From the NCBI GenBank assembly GCA_037783545.1, contig JBBELK010000391.1:1-64000 (forward strand): a stretch of DNA of 64,000 bases. The letters run 5' to 3'. This DNA is from Henricia sp. BOLD:AAB3569 (taxonomy: Eukaryota; Echinodermata; Asteroidea; Spinulosida; Echinasteridae). How positions within the stretch are numbered: position 1 is the stretch's first letter; the number at the start of each line of letters is the position of its first letter. Positions 49,301 to 62,000 of this stretch are shown here, piece after piece. The translations under genes were made by a program, and so were the position numbers. The notes below the pieces were generated by a model. It had not been told where the DNA came from. It saw only the letters and a list, made by a program, of their open reading frames with translations, and ran no database searches.

Positions 49301-51449
49301 TTGGAACTGAAGGAATGTCCAGACAAATTTGAAATTTTGCCTGCTTTAACAACTCTATATCCCAAACGTATTCTGCAAATTTCAGCAATTTCCCGTTTAA
49401 ACCGACCGAGTTATCGGTGAATCTAGCAAAAACTCCCTGCCGGCACAGTTTTCGCACAAGCAGACGCCGCTTTCGGGAAACATTGCGTCCGAAGTGGTCG
49501 CTATTTTGGAACTGAAGGAATGTCCAGACAAACTTGAAATTTTGACTGCTCTAACAACTCTATATCCCAAACGTATTCTTCAAATTTCAGCAATTTCCCG
49601 TTTAAACCGACCGAGTTATCGTCCGATATAGCAAAAACTCTCTGCCGGCACAGTTTTCGCACAACCGGACGCCGCTTTCCGGAAACATTCCATCTGAAGT
49701 GGTCGCTATTTTGGAACTGAAGGAATGTCCAGACAAACTTTAAATTGTGCCTGCTAAAACAACTCTATATCCCAAACGTATTCTGCAAATTTCAGCAATT
49801 TCCCGTTTAAACCGACCGAGTTATCGTTGAATCTAGCAAAAACTCCCTGCCGTCACAGTTTTCGCTCAAGCAGATGCCGCTTTCGGGAAACATTGCGTCC
49901 GAAGTGGTCGCTATTTTGAAATTTTGCCTGCTTTAACAACTCTATATCCCAAACGTATTCTGCAAATTTCAGCAATTTCCCGTTTAAACCGACCGAGTTA
50001 TCGGTGAATCTAGCAAAAACTCCCTGCCGGCACAGTTTTCGCACAAGCAGACGCCGCTTTCCGGAAACATTCCATCTGAAGTGGTCGCTATTTTGGAACT
50101 GAAGGAATGTCCAGACAAACTTTAAATTGTGCCTGCTAAAACAACTCTATATCCCAAACGTATTCTGCAAATTTCAGCAATTTCCCGTTTAAACCGACCG
50201 AGTTATCGTTGAATCTAGCAAAAACTCCCTGCCGTCACAGTTTTCGCACAAGCAGATGCCGCTTTCGGGAAACATTGCGTCCGAAGTGGTCGCTATTTCG
50301 GAACTGAAGGAATGTCCAGACAAACTTCAAATTTTGCCTGCTTTAAACAACTCTATATCCCAAACGTATTCTGCAAATTTCAGCAATTTCCCGTTTAAAC
50401 CGACCGAGTTATCGTTGAATCTAGCAAAAACTCCCTGCCGTCACAGTTTTCGCTCAAGCAGATGCCGCTTTCGGGAAACATTGCGTCCGAAGTGGTCGCT
50501 ATTTTGGAACTAAAGGAATGTCCAGACAAACTTGAAATCTTGCCTGCTTTAACAACTCTATATCCCAAACGTATTCTGCAAATTTCAGCAATTTCCCGTT
50601 TAAACCGACCGAGTTATTGTCGAATCTAGCAAAAACTCCCCTGCCGGCACATTTTTCGCACAAGCAGACGCCGCTTTCGGAAAACATTGCGTCTGAAGTG
50701 GTCGCTATTTTGGAACTGAAGGAATGTCCAGACAAATTTGAAATTTTGCCTGCTTTAACAACTCTATATCCCAAACGTATTCTGCAAATTTCAGCAATTT
50801 CCCGTTTAAACCGACCGAGTTATCGGTGAATCTAGCAAAAACTCCCTGCCGGCACAGTTTTCGCACAAGCAGACGCCGCTTTCGGGAAACATTGCGTCCG
50901 AAGTGGTCGCTATTTTGGAACTGAAGGAATGTCCAGACAAACTTGAAATTTTGACTGCTTTAACAACTCTATATCCCAAACGTATTCTGCAAATTTCAGC
51001 AATTTCCCGTTTAAACCGACCAAGTTATCGTTGAGTCTAGCAAAAACTCCCTGCCGTCACAGTTTTCGCACAAGCAGATGCCGCTTTTGTGAAACATTGC
51101 GTCCGAAGTGGTCGCTATTTTGGAACTGAAGGAATGTCCAGACAAACTTCAAATTTTGCCTGCTTTAACAACTCTATATCCCAAACGTATTCTGCAAATT
51201 TCAGCAATTTCCCGTTTAAACCGACCGAGTTATCGGTGAATCTAGCAAAAACTCCCTGCCGGCACAGTTTTCGCACAACCGGACGCCTCTTTCCGGAAAC
51301 ATTCCATCTGAAGTGGTCGCTATTTTGGAACTGAAGGAATTTCCAGACAAACTTCAAATTGTGCCTGCTAAAACAACTCTATATCCCAAACGTATTCTTC
51401 AAATTTCAGCAATTTCCCGTTTAAACCGACCGAGTTATCGTCCGATATA

Positions 51450-54400
51450 GCAAAAACTCTCTGCCGGCACAGTTTTCGCACAACCGGACGCCGCTTTCCG
51501 GAAACATTCCATCTGAAGTGGTCGCTATTTTGGAACTGAAGGAATTTCCAGACAAACTTGAAATTTTTCCTGCTTTAACAACTCTATATCCCAAACGTAT
51601 TCTGCAAATTTCAGCAATTTCCCGTTTAAACCGACCGAGTTATTGGTGAATCTAGCAAAAACTCCCTGCCGGCACAGTTTTCGCACAAGCAGACGCCGCT
51701 TTCCGGAAACATTCCATCTGAAGTTCTCGCTATTTTGGAACTGAAGGAATGTCCAGAAAAACTTTAAATTGTGCCTGCTAAAACAACTCTATATCCCAAA
51801 CGTATTCTGCAAATTTCAGCAATTTCCCGTTTAAACCGACCGAGTTATCGTTGAATCTAGCAAAAACTCCCTGCCGTCACAGTTTTCGCACAAGCAGATG
51901 CCGCTTTCGGGAAACATTGCGTCCGAAGTGGTCGCTATTTTGGAACTGAAGGATTGTCCAGACAAACTTGAAATTTTGACTGCTTTAACAACTCTATATC
52001 CCAAACGTATTCTGCAAATTTCAGCAATTTCCCGTTTAAACCGAACAAGTTATCGTTGAATCTAGCAAAAACTCCATGCCGGCACAGTTTTCGCACAAGC
52101 AGACGCCGCTTTCCGGAAACATTCCATCTGAAGTGGTCGCTATTTTGGAACTGAAGGAATGTCCAGACAAATTTGAAATTTTGCCTGCTTTAACAACTCT
52201 ATATCCCAAACGTATTCTGCAAATTTCAGCAATTTCCGTTTAAACCGACCGAGTTATCGGTGAATCTAGCAAAAACTCCCTGCCGGCACAGTTTTCGCAC
52301 AAGCAGACGCCGCTTTCCGGAAACATTCCATCTGAAGTGGTCGCTATTTTGGAACTTAAGGAATGTCCAGACAAACTTCAAATTGTGCCTGCTAAAACAA
52401 CTCTATATCCCAAACGTATTCTGCAAATTTCAGCAATTTCCCGTTTAAACCGACCAAGTTATCGTTGAGTCTAGCAAAAACTCCCTGCCGTCACAGTTTT
52501 CGCACAAGCAGATGCCGCTTTTGTGAAACATTGCGTCCGAAGTGGTCGCTATTTTGGAACTGAAGGAATGTCCAGACAAACTTCAAATTTTGCCTGCTTT
52601 AACAACTCTATATCCCAAACGTATTCTGCAAATTTCAGCAATTTCCCGTTTAAACCGACCGAGTTATCGGTGAATCTAGCAAAAACTCCCTGCCGGCACA
52701 GTTTTCGCACAACCGGACGCCTCTTTCCGGAAACATTCCATCTGAAGTGGTCGCTATTTTGGAACTGAAGGAATTTCCAGACAAACTTCAAATTGTGCCT
52801 GCTAAAACAACTCTATATCCCAAACGTATTCTTCAAATTTCAGCAATTTCCCGTTTAAACCGACCGAGTAATCGTCCGATATAGCAAAAACTCTCTGCCG
52901 GCACAGTTTTCGCACAACCGGACGCCGCTTTCCGGAAACATTCCATCTGAAGTGGTCGCTATTTTGGAACTGAAGGAATGTCCAGACAAACTTCAAATTG
53001 TGCCTGCTAAAACAACTCTATATCCCAAACGTATTCTGCAAATTTCAGCAATTTCCCGTTTAAACCGAACAAGTTATCGTTGAATCTAGCAAAAACTCCC
53101 TGCCGTCACAGTTTTCGCACAAGCAGATGCCGCTTTCGTGAAACATTGCGTCCGAAGTGGTCGCTATTTTGGAACTGAAGGAATGTCCAGACAAACTTCA
53201 AATTGTGCCTGCTAAAACAACTCTATATCCCAAACGTATTCTTCAAATTTCAGCAATTTCCCGTTTAAACCGACCGAGTTATCGTCCAATATAGCAAAAA
53301 CTCTCTGCCGGCACAGTTTTCGCACAACCGGACGCCGCTTTCCGGAAACATTCCATCTGAAGTGGTCGCTATTTTGGAACTGAAGGAATTTCCAGACAAA
53401 CTTGAAATTTTGCCTGCTTTAACAACTCTATATCCCAAACGTATTCTGCAAATTTCAGCAATTTCCCGTTTAAACCGACCGAGTTATTGGTGAATCTAGC
53501 AAAAACTCCCTGCCGGCACAGTTTTCGCACAAGCAGACGCCGCTTTCCGGAAACATTCCATCTGAAGTGGTCGCTATTTTGGAACTGAAGGAATGTCCAG
53601 AAAAACTTTAAATTGTGCCTGCTAAAACAACTCTATATCCCAAACGTATTCTGCAAATTTCAGCAATTTCCCGTTTAAACCGACCGAGTTATCGTTGAAT
53701 CTAGCAAAAACTCCCTGCCGTCACAGTTTTCGCACAAGCAGATGCCGCTTTCGGGAAACATTGCGTCCGAAGTGGTCGCTATTTTGGAACTGAAGGATTG
53801 TCCAGACAAACTTGAAATTTTGACTGCTTTAACAACTCTATATCCCAAACGTATTCTGCAAATTTCAGCAATTTCCCGTTTAAACCGAACAAGTTATCGT
53901 TGAATCTAGCAAAAATTCCATGCCGGCACAGTTTTCGCACAAGCAGACGCCGCTTTCCGGAAACATTCCATCTGAAGTGGTCGCTATTTTGGAACTGAAG
54001 GAATGTCCAGACAAACTTCAAATTGTGCCTGCTAAAACAACTCTATATCCCAAACGTATTCTGCAAATTTCAGCAATTTCCCGTTTAAACCGACCGAGTT
54101 ATTGTCGAATCTAGCAAAAACTCCCCTGCCGGCACATTTTTCGCACAAGCAGACGCCGCTTTCGGAAAACATTGCGTCTGAAGTGGTCGCTATTTTGGAA
54201 CTGAAGGAATGTCCAGACAAATTTGAAATTTTGACTGCTTTAACAACTCTATATCCCAAACGTATTCTGCAAATTTCAGCAATTTCCCGTTTAAACCGAC
54301 CGAGTTATCGGTGAATCTAGCAAAAACTCCCTGCCGGCACAGTTTTCGCACAAGCAGACGCCGCTTTCGGGAAACATTGCGTCCGAAGTGGTCGCTATTT

Positions 54401-57400
54401 TGGAACTGAAGGAATGTCCAGACAAACTTGAAATTTTGACTGCTTTAACAACTCTATATCCCAAACGTATTCTTCAAATTTCAGCAATTTCCCGTTTAAA
54501 CCGACCGAGTTATCGTCCGATATAGCAAAAACTCTCTGCCGGCACAGTTTTCGCACAACCGGACGCCGCTTTCCGGAAACATTCCATCTGAAGTGGTCGC
54601 TATTTTGGAACTGAAGGAATGTCCAGACAAACTTCAAATTGTGCCTGCTAAAACAACTCTATATCCCAAACGTATTCTGCAAATTTCAGCAATTTCCCGT
54701 TTAAACCAACCGAGTTATCGTTGAATCTAGCAAAAACTCCCTGCCGTCACAGTTTTCGCTCAAGCAGATGCCGCTTTCGGGAAACATTGCGTCCGAAGTG
54801 GTCGCTATTTTGAAATTTTGCCTGCTTTAACAACTCTATATCCCAAACGTATTCTGCAAATTTCAGCAATTTCCCGTTTAAACCGACCGAGTTATCGGTG
54901 AATCTAGCAAAAACTCCCTGCCGGCACATTTTTCGCACAAGCAGACGCCGCTTTCCGGAAACATTCCATCTGAAGTGGTCGCTATTTTGGAACTGAAGGA
55001 ATGTCCAGACAAACTTGAAATTTTGACTGCTTTAACAACTCTATATCCCAAACGTATTCTGCAAATTTCAGCAATTTCCCGTTTAAACCGACCAAGTTAT
55101 CGTTGAGTCTAGCAAAAACTCCCTGCCGTCACAGTTTTCGCACAAGCAGATGCCTCTTTCCGGAAACATTCCATCTGAAGTGGTCGCTATTTTGGAACTG
55201 AAGGAATTTCCAGACAAACATCAAATTGTGCCTGCTAAAACAACTCTATATCCCAAACGTATTCTTCAAATTTCAGCAATTTCCCGTTTAAACCGACCGA
55301 GTTATCGTCCAATATAGCAAAAACTCTCTGCCGGCACAGTTTTCGCACAACCGGACGCCGCTTTCCGGAAACATTCCATCTGAAGTGGTCGCTATTTTGG
55401 AACTGAAGGAATTTCCAGACAAACTTGAAATTTTTCCTGCTTTAACAACTCTATATCCCAAACGTATTCTGCAAATTTCAGCAATTTCCCGTTTAAACCG
55501 ACCGAGTTATTGGTGAATCTAGCAAAAACTCCCTGCCGGCACAGTTTTCGCACAAGCAGACGCCGCTTTCCGGAAACATTCCATCTGAAGTTCTCGCTAT
55601 TTTGGAACTGAAGGAATGTCCAGAAAAACTTTAAATTGTGCCTGCTAAAACAACTCTATATCCCAAACGTATTCTGCAAATTTCAGCAATTTCCCGTTTA
55701 AACCGACCGAGTTATCGTTGAATCTAGCAAAAACTCCCTGCCGTCACAGTTTTCGCACAAGCAGATGCCGCTTTCGGGAAACATTGCGTCCGAAGTGGTC
55801 GCTATTTTGGAACTGAAGGATTGTCCAGACAAACTTGAAATTTTGACTGCTTTAACAACTCTATATCCCAAACGTATTCTGCAAATTTCAGCAATTTCCC
55901 GTTTAAACCGAACAAGTTATCGTTGAATCTAGCAAAAACTCCCTGCCGGCACAGTTTTCGCACAAGCAGACGCCGCTTTCCGGAAACATTCCATCTGAAG
56001 TGGTCGCTATTTTGGAACTTAAGGAATGTCCAGACAAACTTCAAATTGTGCCTGCTAAAACAACTCTATATCCCAAACGTATTCTGCAAATTTCAGCAAT
56101 TTCCCGTTTAAACCGACCAAGTTATCGTTGAGTCTAGCAAAAACTCCCTGCCGTCACAGTTTTCGCACAAGCAGATGCCGCTTTTGTAAAACATTGCGTC
56201 CGAAGTGGTCGCTATTTTGGAACTGAAGGAATGTCCAGACAAACTTCAAATTTTGCCTGCTTTAACAACTCTATATCCCAAACGTATTCTGCAAATTTCA
56301 GCAATTTCCCGTTTAAACCGACCGAGTTATCGGTGAATCTAGCAAAAACTCCCTGCCGGCACAGTTTTCGCACAACCGGACGCCTCTTTCCGGAAACATT
56401 CCATCTGAAGTGGTCGCTATTTTGGAACTGAAGGAATTTCCAGACAAACTTCAAATTGTGCCTGCTAAAACAACTCTATATCCCAAACGTATTCTTCAAA
56501 TTTCAGCAATTTCCCGTTTAAACCGACCGAGTAATCGTCCGATATAGCAAAAACTCTCTGCCGGCACAGTTTTCGCACAACCGGACGCCGCTTTCCGGAA
56601 ACATTCCATCTGAAGTGGTCGCTATTTTGGAACTGAAGGAATGTCCAGACAAACTTCAAATTGTGCCTGCTAAAACAACTCTATATCCAAAACGTATTCT
56701 GCCAATTTCAGCAATTTCCCGTTTAAACCGACCGAGTTATCGTTGAATCTAGCAAAAACTCCCTGCCGTCACAGTTTTCGCTCAAGCAGATGCCGCTTTC
56801 GGGAAACATTGCGTCCGAAGTGGTCGCTATTTTGAAATTTTGCCTGCTTTAACAACTCTATATCCCAAACGTATTCTGCAAATTTCAGCAATTTCCCGTT
56901 TAAACCGACCGAGTTATCGGTGAATCTAGCAAAAACTCCCTGCCGGCACAGTTTTCGCACAAGCAGACGCCGCTTTCCGGAAACATTCCATCTGAAGTGG
57001 TCGCTATTTTGGAACTGAAGGAATGTCCAGACAAACTTTAAATTGTGCCTGCTAAAACAACTCTATATCCCAAACGTATTCTGCAAATTTCAGCAATTTC
57101 CTGTTTAAACCGACCGAGTTATCGTTGAATCTAGCAAAAACTCCCTTCCGTCACAGTTTTCGCACAAGCAGATGCCGCTTCTGGGAAACATTGCGTCCGA
57201 AGTGGTCGCTATTTCGGAACTGAAGGAATGTCCAGACAAACTTGAAATTTTGACTGCTTTAACAACTCTATATCCCAAACGTATTCTGCAAATTTCAGCA
57301 ATTTCCCGTTTAAACCGAACAAGTTATCGTTGAATCTAGCAAAAACTCCCTGCCGTCACAGTTTTCGCACAAGCAGATGCCGCTTTCGTGAAACATTGCG

Positions 57401-59000
57401 TCCGAAGTGGTCGCTATTTTGGAACTGAAGGAATGTCCAGACAAACTTCAAATTGTGCCTGCTAAAACAACTCTATATCCCAAACGTATTCTTCAAATTT
57501 CAGCAATTTCCCGTTTAAACCGACCGAGTTATCGTCCAATATAGCAAAAACTCTCTGCCGGCACAGTTTTCGCACAACCGGACGCCGCTTTCCGGAAACA
57601 TTCCATCTGAAGTGGTCGCTATTTTGGAACTGAAGGAATTTCCAGACAAACTTGAAATTTTGCCTGCTTTAACAACTCTATATCCCAAACGTATTCTGCA
57701 AATTTCAGCAATTTCCCGTTTAAACCGACCGAGTTATTGGTGAATCTAGCAAAAACTCCCTGCCGGCACAGTTTTCGCACAAGCAGACGCCGCTTTCCGG
57801 AAACATTCCATCTGAAGTGGTCGCTATTTTGGAACTGAAGGAATGTCCAGAAAAACTTTAAATTGTGCCTGCTAAAACAACTCTATATCCCAAACGTATT
57901 CTGCAAATTTCAGCAATTTCCCGTTTAAACCGACCGAGTTATCGTTGAATCTAGCAAAAACTCCCTGCCGTCACAGTTTTCGCACAAGCAGATGCCGCTT
58001 TCGGGAAACATTGCGTCCGAAGTGGTCGCTATTTTGGAACTGAAGGATTGTCCAGACAAACTTGAAATTTTGACTGCTTTAACAACTCTATATCCCAAAC
58101 GTATTCTGCAAATTTCAGCAATTTCCCGTTTAAACCGAACAAGTTATCGTTGAATCTAGCAAAAACTCCATGCCGGCACAGTTTTCGCACAAGCAGACGC
58201 CGCTTTCCGGAAACATTCCATCTGAAGTGGTCGCTATTTTGGAACTGAAGGAATGTCCAGACAAACTTCAAATTGTGCCTGCTAAAACAACTCTATATCC
58301 CAAACGTATTCTGCAAATTTCAGCAATTTCCCGTTTAAACCGACCGAGTTATTGTCGAATCTAGCAAAAACTCCCCTGCCGGCACATTTTTCGCACAAGC
58401 AGACGCCGCTTTCGGAAAACATTGCGTCTGAAGTGGTCGCTATTTTGGAACTGAAGGAATGTCCAGACAAATTTGAAATTTTGACTGCTTTAACAACTCT
58501 ATATCCCAAACGTATTCTGCAAATTTCAGCAATTTCCCGTTTAAACCGACCGAGTAATCGTCCGATATAGCAAAAACTCTCTGCCGGCACAGTTTTCGCA
58601 CAACCGGACGCCGCTTTCCGGAAACATTCCATCTGAAGTGGTCGCTATTTTGGAACTGAAGGAATGTCCAGACAAACTTCAAATTGTGCCTGCTAAAACA
58701 ACTCTATATCCCAAACGTATTCTGCAAATTTCAGCAATTTCCCGTTTAAACCGACCGAGTTATCGTTGAATCTAGCAAAAACTCCCTGCCGTCACAGTTT
58801 TCGCTCAAGCAGATGCCGCTTTCGGGAAACATTGCGTCCGAAGTGGTCGCTATTTTGAAATTTTGCCTGCTTTAACAACTCTATATCCCAAACGTATTCT
58901 GCAAATTTCAGCAATTTCCCGTTTAAACCGACCGAGTTATCGGTGAATCTAGCAAAAACTCCCTGCCGGCACAGTTTTCGCACAAGCAGACGCCGCTTTC
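51450..59000. repeat. ~7.5-kb block matching 17.94-25.5 kb (offset 33,513 bp)
   Basis: Markers keep a constant offset of 33,513 bp: GAAGTTCTCGC 18211/51724, GCTTTTGTG ~19012/52525, AAAAATTCCATG 20398/53911, the 28-bp deletion 21299/54812 and 23321/56834, GCTTTTGTA ~22671/56184 and ATTTCCTGTTTAAAC ~23585/57098. Past the indel cluster the offset becomes 33,514 (28-bp deletion 25343/58857), as expected if the net indels there are errors. The left limit is near 17.94/51.45 kb, where CGTCCAATAT becomes CGTCCGATAT. The match is judged from markers and not from a full alignment. Confidence 0.8.
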
Positions 59001-62000
59001 CGGAAACATTCCATCTGAAGTGGTCGCTATTTTGGAACTGAAGGAATGTCCAGACAAACTTTAAATTGTGCCTGCTAAAACAACTCTATATCCCAAACGT
59101 ATTCTGCAAATTTCAGCAATTTCCCGTTTAAACCGACCGAGTTATCGTTGAATCTAGCAAAAACTCCCTTCCGTCACAGTTTTCGCACAAGCAGATGCCG
59201 CTTTCGGGAAACATTGCGTCCGAAGTGGTCGCTATTTCGGAACTGAAGGAATGTCCAGACAAACTTGAAATTTTGACTGCTTTAACAACTCTATATCCCA
59301 AACGTATTCTGCAAATTTCAGCAATTTCCCGTTTAAACCGAACAAGTTATCGTTGAATCTAGCAAAAACTCCCTGCCGTCACAGTTTTCGCACAAGCAGA
59401 TGCCGCTTTCGTGAAACATTGCGTCCGAAGTGGTCGCTATTTTGGAACTGAAGGAATGTCCAGACAAACTTCAAATTGTGCCTGCTAAAACAACTCTATA
59501 TCCCAAACGTATTCTTCAAATTTCAAGAATTTCCCGTTTAAACCTACCGAGTTATCGTCCAATATAGCAAAAACTCTCTGCCGGCACAGTTTTCGCACAA
59601 CCGGACGCCGCTTTCCGGAAACATTCCATCTGAAGTGGTCGCTATTTTGGAACTGAAGGAATTTCCAGACAAACTTGAAATTTTGCCTGCTTTAACAACT
59701 CTATATCCCAAACGTATTCTGCAAATTTCAGCAATTTCCCGTTTAAACCGACCGAGTTATTGGTGAATCTAGCAAAAACTCCCTGCCGGCACAGTTTTCG
59801 CACAAGCAGACGCCGCTTTCCGGAAACATTCCATCTGAAGTGGTCGCTATTTTGGAACTGAAGGAATGTCCAGAAAAACTTTAAATTGTGCCTGCTAAAA
59901 CAACTCTATATCCCAAACGTATTCTGCAAATTTCAGCAATTTCCCGTTTAAACCGACCGAGTTATCGTTGAATCTAGCAAAAACTCCCTGCCGTCACAGT
60001 TTTCGCACAAGCAGATGCCGCTTTCGGGAAACATTGCGTCCGAAGTGGTCGCTATTTTGGAACTGAAGGATTGTCCAGACAAACTTGAAATTTTGACTGC
60101 TTTAACAACTCTATATCCCAAACGTATTCTGCAAATTTCAGCAATTTCCCGTTTAAACCGAACAAGTTATCGTTGAATCTAGCAAAAACTGCATGCCGGC
60201 ACAGTTTTCGCACAAGCAGACGCCGCTTTCCGGAAACATTCCATCTGTAGTGGTCGCTATTTTGGAACTGAAGGAATGTCCAGACAAACTTCAAATTGTG
60301 CCTGCTAAAACAACTCTATATCCCAAACGTATTCTGCAAATTTCAGCAATTTCCCGTTTAAACCGACCGAGTTATTGTCGAATCTAGCAAAAACTCCCCT
60401 GCCGGCACATTTTTCGCACAAGCAGACGCCGCTTTCGGAAAACATTGCGTCTGAAGTGGTTGCTATTTTGGAACTGAAGGAATGTCCAGACAAATTTGAA
60501 ATTTTGCCTGCTTTAACAACTCTATATCCCAAACGTATTCTGCAAATTTCAGCAATTTCCCGTTTAAACCGACCGAGTTATCGGTGAATCTAGCAAAAAC
60601 TCCCTGCCGGCACAGTTTTCGCACAAGCAGACGCCGCTTTCGGGAAACATTGCGTCCGAAGTGGTCGCTATTTTGGAACTGAAGGAATGTCCAGACAAAC
60701 TTGAAATTTTGACTGCTCTAACAACTCTATATCCCAAACGTATTCTTCAAATTTCAGCAATTTCCCGTTTAAACCGACCGAGTTATCGTCCGATATAGCA
60801 AAAACTCTCTGCCGGCACAGTTTTCGCACAACCGGACGCCGCTTTCCGGAAACATTCCATCTGAAGTGGTCGCTATTTTGGAACTGAAGGAATGTCCAGA
60901 CAAACTTCAAATTGTGCCTGCTAAAACAACTCTATATCCCAAACGTATTCTGCAAATTTCAGCAATTTCCCGTTTAAACCGACCGAGTTATCGTTGAATC
61001 TAGCAAAAACTCCCTGCCGTCACAGTTTTCGCTCAAGCAGATGCCGCTTTCGGGAAACATTGCGTCCGAAGTGGTCGCTATTTTGAAATTTTGCCTGCTT
61101 TAACAACTCTATATCCCAAACGTATTCTGCAAATTTCAGCAATTTCCCGTTTAAACCGACCGAGTTATCGGTGAATCTAGCAAAAACTCCCTGCCGGCAC
61201 AGTTTTCGCACAAGCAGACGCCGCTTTCCGGAAACATTCCATCTGAAGTGGTCGCTATTTTGGAACTGAAGGAATGTCCAGACAAACTTTAAATTGTGCC
61301 TGCTAAAACAACTCTATATCCCAAACGTATTCTGCAAATTTCAGCAATTTCCCGTTTAAACCGACCGAGTTATCGTTGAATCTAGCAAAAACTCCCTGCC
61401 GTCACAGTTTTCGCACAAGCAGATGCCGCTTTCGGGAAACATTGCGTCCGAAGTGGTCGCTATTTCGGAACTGAAGGAATGTCCAGACAAACTTCAAATT
61501 TTGCCTGCTTTAAACAACTCTATATCCCAAACGTATTCTGCAAATTTCAGCAATTTCCCGTTTAAACCGACCGAGTTATCGTTGAATCTAGCAAAAACTC
61601 CCTGCCGTCACAGTTTTCGCTCAAGCAGATGCCGCTTTCGGGAAACATTGCGTCCGAAGTGGTCGCTATTTTGGAACTAAAGGAATGTCCAGACAAACTT
61701 GAAATCTTGCCTGCTTTAACAACTCTATATCCCAAACGTATTCTGCAAATTTCAGCAATTTCCCGTTTAAACCGACCGAGTTATTGTCGAATCTAGCAAA
61801 AACTCCCCTGCCGGCACATTTTTCGCACAAGCAGACGCCGCTTTCGGAAAACATTGCGTCTGAAGTGGTCGCTATTTTGGAACTGAAGGAATGTGCAGAC
61901 AAATTTGAAATTTTGCCTGCTTTAACAACTCTATATCCCAAACGTATTCTGCAAATTTCAGCAATTTCCCGTTTAAACCGACCGAGTTATCGGTGAATCT

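Larger units (their letters stand above)
39900..56150. repeat. Large tandem repeat, ~9.0-9.2 kb offset, ~7 kb shared
   Basis: Sequence at ~39.9-42.7 kb recurs at +8,969 bp (48.9-51.7 kb), and ~42.75-46.97 kb recurs at +9,174 bp (51.9-56.15 kb). The 205-bp change in offset is exactly one monomer, absent near 42.72 kb. Markers are the 28-bp deletion 40949/49918 and 45638/54812, and AAAAATTCCATG 44737/53911. The intervening ~47.0-48.9 kb belongs to other HOR types. Confidence 0.78.
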
